This document shows positions 62,348 through 64,000 of a stretch of DNA of 64,000 bases, one piece after another. Each line of letters opens with the position of its first letter. Positions within the stretch are counted from its first letter, which is position 1. Under the pieces are notes generated by a model. The model did no database searches. It was not told the origin of the DNA and saw only the letters and a list, made by a program, of their open reading frames with translations. Position numbers and translations under genes: made by a program. Source of the DNA: Paragonimus westermani (taxonomy: Eukaryota > Platyhelminthes > Trematoda > Plagiorchiida > Troglotrematidae); contig QNGE01003680.1 in NCBI GenBank assembly GCA_008508345.1, positions 1 to 64,000 of the forward strand. Reading direction: 5' to 3'.

Positions 62348-64000
62348 GCAGTTTATAGATTGCCGGTGCATTGCACCTCCGAAACTATGTTGTCAATAGA
62401 TTGAAAATTAATTTTACATGTTTTTTCCAACAAGACTGTCACCTACCAAGCTACATGATGACTAGTTGTCATCTGGCATCCAGTTTGGGTAAAATTCCGT
62501 CAGATTCACTATAGTCACCACTTGATGAATGTACTCAAATCTTAGTCTGGAAAAAATGGAAAAACGAAATAGTTAATATCCTGTTTGAAATTGCTGAATA
62601 AGTTAATCTCAATTATTCGACTGAACACGCGAATTCATATAACGAACCTAAACATGGTAAAACACGTCGTATGAAGCATCCCTTGTAAAGAACTCACTGC
62701 TGTTTGAAAATAATTTGGAAACGCTACAAAACGTAGAATGAACCGAAAAGAACTTGCTGTTAGGTAAAAAGTGCACTTGTTCTTGACGCTTCCGAAATTC
62801 TGGGATTCATGTTCAGATTTGGGAAGATCACAGGACAAACATTAATTCTATCGCCTCACGTTGGGCTGCTAATTACGTGCAGCAGTGACGTTTAGCACGA
62901 GACAGTTCGCTTCTCAACGTCAGAATTTTTGTGGTTAATTATCATTTCCTACTGTAGTGAGGACAAGCAATCGCTCTACATTAGTCACACCACTACTATT
63001 CAGTAGTGAGAGAGGATCTTGGATTTTGACATCAAAATAGCCCCGGGAAAATACAACAAGAAGCTTTCAAGAACAGCATCGTATGAAATGGTTCTTAGTA
63101 CCCAAACGAACTGAGTATTGGCGGCCATAGCAACCGTGGGGCTCTGAGACCAGTTACGTGCACAGATGAGTGTTTTCATTTATAATCATGTTGAGGCGTA
63201 TAGACCATGTGGCGGTTCTCCGAATAAAAATCCTTGCGCCATCCGCGTTCTTGGTTCACAACACCAATATTGATGTGGATTCACGTGGATGCACGTGCTT
63301 AGGGGATGAGAGGTCTCACGTTAATTGATGCACCAATGCACCCGCTAAAGGAAATAACGTCTACATGCTGAAAGAGATATTATGAGTTAGTCGGACAACT
63401 GGAGAGTTGGAAGCTCCATTGACAACCATCATATCGATTACAGAGATTCGCAGGTGAAGTTTATTTCACAACACACGTGAATACTGAATACGAGAGAGTA
63501 AGTTTTAAGTGTACAAGCTAGTCACCAAAATAAGCACCTTCCAATCATTAAGTGTTGATGTTTCCTTTGTCTAATCCAAGCATGCGGCCGCTGCGAACCG
63601 TGAACGGTGGAACGAAAAGCATGATTTGTTAGAAGTGTAGGTTGGTTTGCACCGCTACTGTCATGTAATGATATATCAAAGTAGCCGGGGGAAAATGCAA
63701 GAAATAACAGTCTGGTAAGAAGTACTGTCTTCCATACACGAATTATCCATTAGTAAGCGAGTCGTTCGAGGATTATTGTCATGTGCAAGTGAGTGTATGC
63801 ACCAGTTGTGCTTTAGACGTACGTCACCCGTGCCGATTTATTTCGCACACTGGTCTTGTGTTGCTTGCGTTTTGGCTTGCGGCAGTGATATGAGATTTTT
63901 GGTGACACACTTTTGGCTTGATGTGAGAGATTCCGGACAATCAGTTTAGGAACCCGCATTCTACCCAGGCGACGATTAAATTAATTTGCTGATATACAAT
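62348..64000. other. Unannotated stretch
   Basis: No gene or repeat is recognised. If the exon at 62190 is real, the first few hundred bases would be its 3' UTR, but I see no clear AATAAA followed by an obvious cleavage site. Confidence 0.45.

Overview
The window reads as gene-poor, AT-rich intergenic or intronic DNA from an animal genome, most likely a parasitic flatworm (possibly a trematode). The evidence is the mix of repeats: Penelope-like elements with a GIY-YIG domain, an APE-type non-LTR retrotransposon and tRNA-derived SINEs. There are no operons, no ribosome-binding-site architecture and no long intact open reading frames. Host assignment is an inference.

Layout. Positions 1-2290 hold a badly decayed plus-strand non-LTR retrotransposon, readable from endonuclease through reverse transcriptase (RT) to the C-terminal region by hopping frames. 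Three Penelope-like element (PLE) relics follow: A (about 7049-7800, minus, RT), B (15356-15905, minus, RT) and C (41990-42955, plus, RT tail, linker and GIY-YIG). The catalytic YVDD motif is destroyed in all three. tRNA-derived SINE copies lie at 10.4-10.8 kb, 30.06-30.31 kb, 47.5 kb and 48.4 kb (again at 49.7 kb inside a duplication). Two of these loci are head-to-head inverted pairs. At 33277-33459 an 84/89-bp imperfect inverted repeat carries hammerhead-ribozyme-like core motifs in both arms. A perfectly alternating purine-pyrimidine tract lies about 130 bp further on.

Positions 47798-49112 and 49114-50428 are a 1315-bp direct duplication separated by a single N at 49113. This is almost certainly an unresolved contig overlap, though a recent tandem duplication is possible. 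Each copy contains a phase-compatible two-exon open reading frame of about 122 residues with no recognised family.

Other protein-coding signals are weak. They are a possible tetraspanin-like last exon at 62190-62347, short unidentified exon-like segments with consensus splice sites at 29858-29932 and 37658-37771, a coiled-coil-like frame at 51090-51401, and a doubtful MAM-like frame at 52135-52490 on the minus strand. No complete host gene can be assembled with confidence. No tRNA, rRNA, spliced-leader RNA or CRISPR gene was recognised. Most remaining sequence is unannotated background.
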